The notes beneath the pieces were generated by a model. The model saw only the letters and a list, made by a program, of their open reading frames with translations, had not been told where the DNA came from and did no database searches. The position numbers and the translations under genes are program-made. From Aralia elata (Eukaryota; Streptophyta; Magnoliopsida; Apiales; Araliaceae), in assembly GCA_034770075.1 (NCBI GenBank), contig CM068386.1, positions 86,959,265 through 87,023,264 on the forward strand: DNA of 64,000 nucleotides, given 5' to 3'. How positions within the stretch are numbered: position 1 is the first letter of the stretch; every line of letters starts with the position of its first letter. Below, one piece after another: positions 59,270 to 64,000 of the stretch.

Positions 59270-59550
59270 CCTTGTGGTGACACAACAAACGATATATAAA
59301 TAAATAGGTAGACAACTATTGTCAATTACATCATCATGTAACTCCTTGTATTTTGCCTCTTAAATTATTTTGATCAAGTGGTGACACATCCGAATCAAAA
59401 TTATCCAAGTTAAGTCTTCATATATGTGAAGAGAAAATACTGTCCTTGTGGTGACACAACAAAACAATAATGTTCAATTCCTTAATAAGCATCAAATGCG
59501 ATATGACAACATCTTAAATATTTAATACTTTCCTTGTGGTGACACAACAA
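59270..59550. repeat. Four interspersed copies of CCTTGTGGTGACACAACAA
   Basis: Copies at 59270, 59444 and 59532 are near identical. A degenerate one (AAGTGGTGACACATC) is at 59376. Spacing is about 70-105 bp, and the sequence between copies is not alike. Confidence 0.8.
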
Positions 59551-59753
59551 GCTCATATTAAATATTTAATACTCTATCGCTTTACCATGCTAGAAGGTGA
59601 CGTTCGATATTCCAAATATCTTTGAACGTTTAGGACTTAATATGATTTCTTTGAGGGGTTTGTTATTATTTGTCTCATCTTGTTTAGCGCGTATGCACAC
59701 ACATATATATAAAATACGAGTCATATTATTTAACATGCAAAGCATGTTGGATA

Positions 59754-59814
<61 letters not shown>
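59754..59814. repeat. TA microsatellite
   Basis: About 60 bp of TA repeats with one interruption. Just upstream is a perfect hairpin AACATGC-AAA-GCATGTT (59732-59748). Confidence 0.95.
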
Positions 59815-59817
<3 letters not shown>

Positions 59818-60734
59818 AGCATGCACATATAGAATACTATATTCTACCCGGATTGATTATGGACTTTTATTCTACTTTAGTTCACTAGAGCCATCAAGTG
59901 AACCAAAAGGTCAAACCTAGGGTGCAAGAATTAAATTTAAATATAACTATTATATTTAAATCCCGGGCTCCATTACAAACGGGTCTTCAAGCGCTCCTTG
60001 CTCCTTTGTCTCCAATTCTTCAAAATAATTCTAACTAATCCTATTACATAAACTATTTACAATAAATATAAACCTTGATCAGCAATCAAGGGAAAGTACA
60101 TATGAGGGAGATAGAATTTAGATTAAGAAAAATTAGAGAGAGACGAGGTATGCAGACCCCATTTATAAAAACTCATTCATTCAAGCATCCTTTAAAATAA
60201 ATTCAATCACACATTGGTCAATAGTCCATAATCAATTCCATTTATTATCATACATATCTCCATATGCATCAATAAATAATATTCATCTCATGAAATTAAA
60301 ACATTCAATATATATATTGATATCATTTAATGGGCAATTTAAGTTAATATAAAATCCAATTAGTTATCATGGAATCCAATTCTAACTCTGATTAGTTATC
60401 ATGAAATACTATCCCAATTAAAATAAACATCTTTATTTTAATCTCTTTTCAAATCAAAATAAACTCTTTATCTTAATTTTAAAAACTGCACAAAAATTTA
60501 AAAACATCGGATTTTCTGTCACACCGGCGCGCCCCGCGTTGGTCCTACAGAAGGTCGGTTCGCCCCGCGCCATATCGACGCACCCCTGTCGATTTCTGAT
60601 TTTTTCAAATCGTGATTTTTGTTATTTTTCTCCAAAAATATGATTTTATATCCACATTAATGCCCAATCAAATTGTTCTAAACACATATCAACATATATA
60701 TGAATCACAACAATTAATAATTCGCGTAAAGTTT

Positions 60735-60748
60735 GGCTCTTGATACCA
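60735..60748 (-). other. Primer binding site of Copia K (altered)
   Basis: The minus strand reads TGGTATCAAGAGCC, which is TGGTATCAGAGCC with one extra A. Confidence 0.75.
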
Positions 60749-61378
60749 TTATTAGGTTTGTATAACGCGAACATGCAATCAAATTACATAAATAAAGCAG
60801 AAGAACGATAAAATCAGATTTTAAAAATTTATACAAACCATCACCATGATCTTTCTTTATGCACAATTATTAATTAAACGAAAGAGATGGAGAATAAGAA
60901 TTATACCCTTGTAGAATTAGAATTATACCCTTGTAGAATTCTAGCTTCCTCGGGTACAAGTTCAACTCCAATTCCTTCGCGTTCTCCTTGAATTTCACCG
61001 ATTAAATTCCTTCTTTTGATCAACGTTAGCCACCTAAGTGTTTGGCCTCTAGAGGTGATCCACCAAGGAATAATATTTGTTCAAGAAGATGGGTGTTGGC
61101 AAAACTCTAGTTTTTATCTCTATAAAAATTGTAAGTACTATCCACAATTCGAATGCAAGAGTGTGTAACCACAATCTATGATAAGACTTCTCTTATTTAT
61201 AGATGTAGGAAAAAACCCATCCCCTAAACTATTTAGCATTATGGTTTCTACTCTAATTAAACTCCTTTAATTAAATTAAACTCCTAATATAATTAGGAAT
61301 TCATGAGAGAGTACTTCTATTAATTAATTCTCAATCTCTATTAAGAATTAAATAATAGTAATAGTAATAGTAATAATC

Positions 61379-61418
<40 letters not shown>

Positions 61419-62612
61419 GACTCCTCTTATTAATTTATATTTAATATTTTTAAAATATTAAATAATAAATATTAAGCTATTTAATTTATTCTATCTCCAT
61501 AGATTAAATTAAATACACTTAACTTATTGTTATAATTATGTCATTTACTTCTTAAATAAATATTTTTCTTTTGCGGTGTGACATTTTAGGTTCTCCATAT
61601 TAAACCGATTGTGAATAAATCAATTAGAACAATTCTAATCTTATTTAAATAAATAAATTAAACTATTTAATTCATTTAAATAAATAACATTTATTCTACA
61701 ATAAGGGTAAGCCCCCTTAGCGATCAACAACTTTCCAGATAATATAGATTTCAACATTAATCATAAAAGAATCTTTCAGTGAATAGTTACCGTACAATTC
61801 AATCCTTCTACCATACAATGTCTCAATTAAATATAAGACATGGATTTACTGTTAAGTCTTATTTTATTTAATTATATGTGTTTCGATTCCCAAATGCACA
61901 ACTCTAAATAATGCAAATTAGAAACTCTTTTCTAATTTTATTCTGCCTTGGCCAAGGACTACTGAGTCGTCATTTATCGAATCACATAGGATATTCACAT
62001 CTTTTACTAGATGTGGTAGATTCTTTGTTGATCATTCACCTATCTCCATGTATAACTTATTATACCCAATCATACCCTTTTGACATACCCTAAAGGTCTT
62101 AAGGAACATGTTAAAGTATAACTCATCGTACATAAGATACTATGATGATCTCAAGTCCAAGGATCACTTGTACTACTATCACTAGAGGAATTCCTATTGA
62201 CAGGCGAGTAAAACTCCATTAGGTATTCCTTAGCGAGCCACGTTCAGTGAACTTATTCTCCAATAAACATCTACATACTTTCTTTAGTGTCTCCACACAA
62301 ATGATTATGAGATCAATCATCCTCTTCCTAAGAGCAAGCAACGTATGTACTAATCTATCCGGATTCACTAATCCCTTTTTTAGTAATCTAACGATTAGGA
62401 ATGATTTTAGTTTTAAGCTATCTAAGAATTTAGATCTCATTAGCATGATCTCCATCATGATTCTAAAAGTATTGCTGAAAACTATGGGTTTATCACATTT
62501 AATGTAACAGCACCATGTAGATAATGAAAATGCCTTTAATATATGAATAATATTACAAAAGTACATGCTACATCATATCAAATATGATTGGCTTATGTGC
62601 ATACTACTTTTA
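60749..62612 (-). repeat. 5' LTR of Copia K
   Basis: About 1,864 bp, up to the primer-like site. Relative to the other LTR it has a local duplication (AGAATTATACCCTTGTAGAATT near 60900-60940) and an expanded AAT-type microsatellite at about 61352-61421. Confidence 0.82.
61352..61421. repeat. AAT-type microsatellite in the 5' LTR of Copia K
   Basis: A run of TAG/TAA and AAT repeats absent from the partner LTR, so it arose after the element inserted. Confidence 0.9.
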
Positions 62613-62866
62613 ACACTTACTCTAATAGAATATATTATGTGTTGGGGTTTTCTTTGTTGGTTGAATTATGGTATTTTGGAAGTAGATTTGGGTTGTAGTT
62701 GCTTAGTAGTGATAGTTATTAGAATTGTGGGAGGTGCATGTTGGATTTGTGTTAGATTGGATATTGCACATTAGGTGTTTGACAGATTGTGTGACAGACA
62801 TAACATTGGCTAGTTTGTGGACTGGGTTATATTTGGTTCTTGAATTCTAGTTGGGTGTGATCAACC

Positions 62867-63181
62867 ATGTCTTCCAAGCGTCAACGCGATATGAGCTCTA
62901 GACCCTCCATGCCCTATGACAAGAAAAGGTTTGTTATTGAAGCGACGTCGGAGTGGTTTAACAATGTATTGGCTGGTAAGACATTGATTCCAGAAAGAGG
63001 CCTTCGACCTCACGAGACTCAAGATTGTAGCGTTGCCATGATTCTAGAGCGGGGTTGGGTGGAATTCACAACACAACCGAACACTGCAATAGTTTTAATT
63101 GTTAAAGAATTTTATGCAAACGCCAAGGAGGCCCAACACCTTGTGGTTCGTCACTTTCTCATACATGCATCAAACATTTGA
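62867..63181 (+). pseudogene. Truncated 'putative plant transposon protein' frame
   Basis: The ATG at 62867 opens 104 codons: MSSKRQRDMSSRPSMPYDKK, RFVIEATSEWFNNVL, IPERGL, LERGWVEF and VLIVKEFYANAKEAQHLVVR. The order matches the N-terminal part of the PF20167-type domain ('F.......L.PERG........I..RGW..F...P....+V+EFYAN'), which occurs in extra frames of plant retroelements. The usual continuation after 'V.G' is missing: the frame ends HFLIHASNI then stop. The upstream 250 bp is non-coding. Which element it belongs to is unknown. Confidence 0.7.
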
Positions 63182-64000
63182 TAACTTACAGCGAAAATAA
63201 AGGAATATTTATATTGATATAACATAAATAATCTTGTCCCAAGTCTCGAAACCAAAACTTATATAAAACGTAACTTAATACATAAGGGTAATTAAGTCTT
63301 AATACATCACAAAAGTCAACGAATCTTAGTACATAATCAAAATGGTAATCTTAACGGTACAAAGCTAATCAGTAGATATGTCTTTGCCTTTATCCTTCCC
63401 TGAGCTTTCACCACGAGCTCCACTAACTGAAATATTTTAAGAAAAGCAAGGGTGAGCAATAAATAATCGCGAATCATCAAATGAATACTTGATAGCTTAC
63501 AAGGATCAAGAGATTAAAAGATAGCTCAAGAATTTGCACAATCTCAACGAATGATCTCTTTAACACAATTGTAGGGCCTCTATGGACCGAATGATTTTAA
63601 TGTTTCCAAATGGAGGAAATATTCTATACTGAGTGGTCATCGTGACACTGAACTTTTACTAGAATTACCATAAGTTCATCTGATAACCCAACATACTAAT
63701 ACACTAGGTGATCAGCCTAATGTACCCGGTGTTATGCATAACCCCTTTTACATACTGCTCGCGCGCGTGTCGGTTTCCCGACATACATACTATTTCCCCT
63801 GTTATGAGAGTTGTTCATCTCAGCTTTACATAGGAATCCAAACCAAACAATTTGATTGGATAGCTTTACTTAACAACAATGATGATTAAACATACGTCTA
63901 GCCGAAACAATTGGCTTTGACATTTATGTAGTTCATGGAATATAGAATTTGAAAGCTTTAATAACATGCGTTGAAGCATAGCTAGATAACGTGAATGATT
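63182..64000. other. Non-coding tail of the window
   Basis: No coding frame or element end was recognised. It contains a CTCGCGCGCGTGTCGGTTTCCCGA segment near 63758-63782 with a TCGG...CCGA inverted pair. It may be untranslated sequence of the retroelement that supplied the preceding frame; that is a guess. Confidence 0.4.

Larger units (their letters stand above)
58331..60734 (-). other. Gag and leader region of Copia K, not readable
   Basis: This is where protease, gag and leader should lie. I could not assign domains. It contains the CCTTGTGGTGACACAACAA repeats (59270-59550), a TA microsatellite (59754-59814) and a short GC-rich segment (about 60520-60595). Confidence 0.5.
53970..62612 (-). 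mobile_element. Copia (Tork/Angela-like) element K, heavily decayed
   Basis: Long direct repeats (53970-55599 and 60749-62612) flank an internal region on the minus strand. A primer-like site is at 60748-60735 and a polypurine tract is at 55600-55612. Remnants of gag to RNase H are recognisable only in pieces. No matching target duplication exists because the left LTR is truncated at 53970. Confidence 0.85.

Noticed and set aside
59590..59826. YIYIYI-type frames on both strands
   Set aside because: Translation of a TA microsatellite.
62219..62566. 115-codon minus-strand frame in the right LTR of Copia K
   Set aside because: It lies wholly inside an LTR and is not open in the partner LTR.

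Overview
The window is plant nuclear DNA, most likely from a eudicot. It is AT-rich and almost entirely nested transposable elements, with two remnants of ordinary plant genes. No intact cellular gene was found. The plant assignment rests on plant LTR-retrotransposon lineages with initiator-Met or Asp tRNA primer sites, a plant mobile domain (PMD) gene, a plant-type SLC35F gene end and a plastid 23S rRNA fragment.

Region 1 (1-22,831) is one broken PMD gene on the minus strand. It runs from an ATG at 22,831 past position 1 and is split by two insertions. Copia element A (1,085-6,193) sits in the middle of the domain. Copia element B (6,516-22,534, target duplication ATTGT) sits near the N-terminus. 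B is itself split inside its integrase by a 12.7-kb Sirevirus-type Copia element C (7,513-20,217, duplication AATAG, opposite strand). C carries 1.75-kb LTRs with a 21-bp tandem array, gag and pol, and a further reading frame of about 1,074 codons downstream of RNase H.

Region 2 (22,832-26,774) is non-coding DNA with a small inverted-repeat element. It also holds the last three exons of an SLC35F-like membrane transporter on the plus strand, with no upstream exons visible.

Region 3 (26,775-38,266) is a second, older Sirevirus (D, minus strand). It is split by a Gypsy element E (26,863-31,802, duplication CATTC) that has lost all gag-pol. Decayed Sirevirus LTR pieces follow, then a 1.6-kb hAT-type element with a perfect 8-bp duplication (34,701-36,300).

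Region 4 (38,267-44,721) is a three-layer nest. A plastid 23S rRNA insertion is split by a hAT-like element (38,404-44,619), which is split by Copia J (39,278-44,536, duplication GTTTT).

Region 5 (44,722-62,612) holds AT-rich DNA with a CACTA-like end, an Athila/Tat-type Gypsy F (46,297 to about 53,969, plus strand, decayed) and a Tork/Angela-like Copia K (53,970-62,612, minus strand, decayed). Region 6 (62,613-64,000) has one truncated transposon-protein reading frame.

The elements are decayed and do not act together. The value of the window is its layered insertion history and some unusual repeat architecture in element C.
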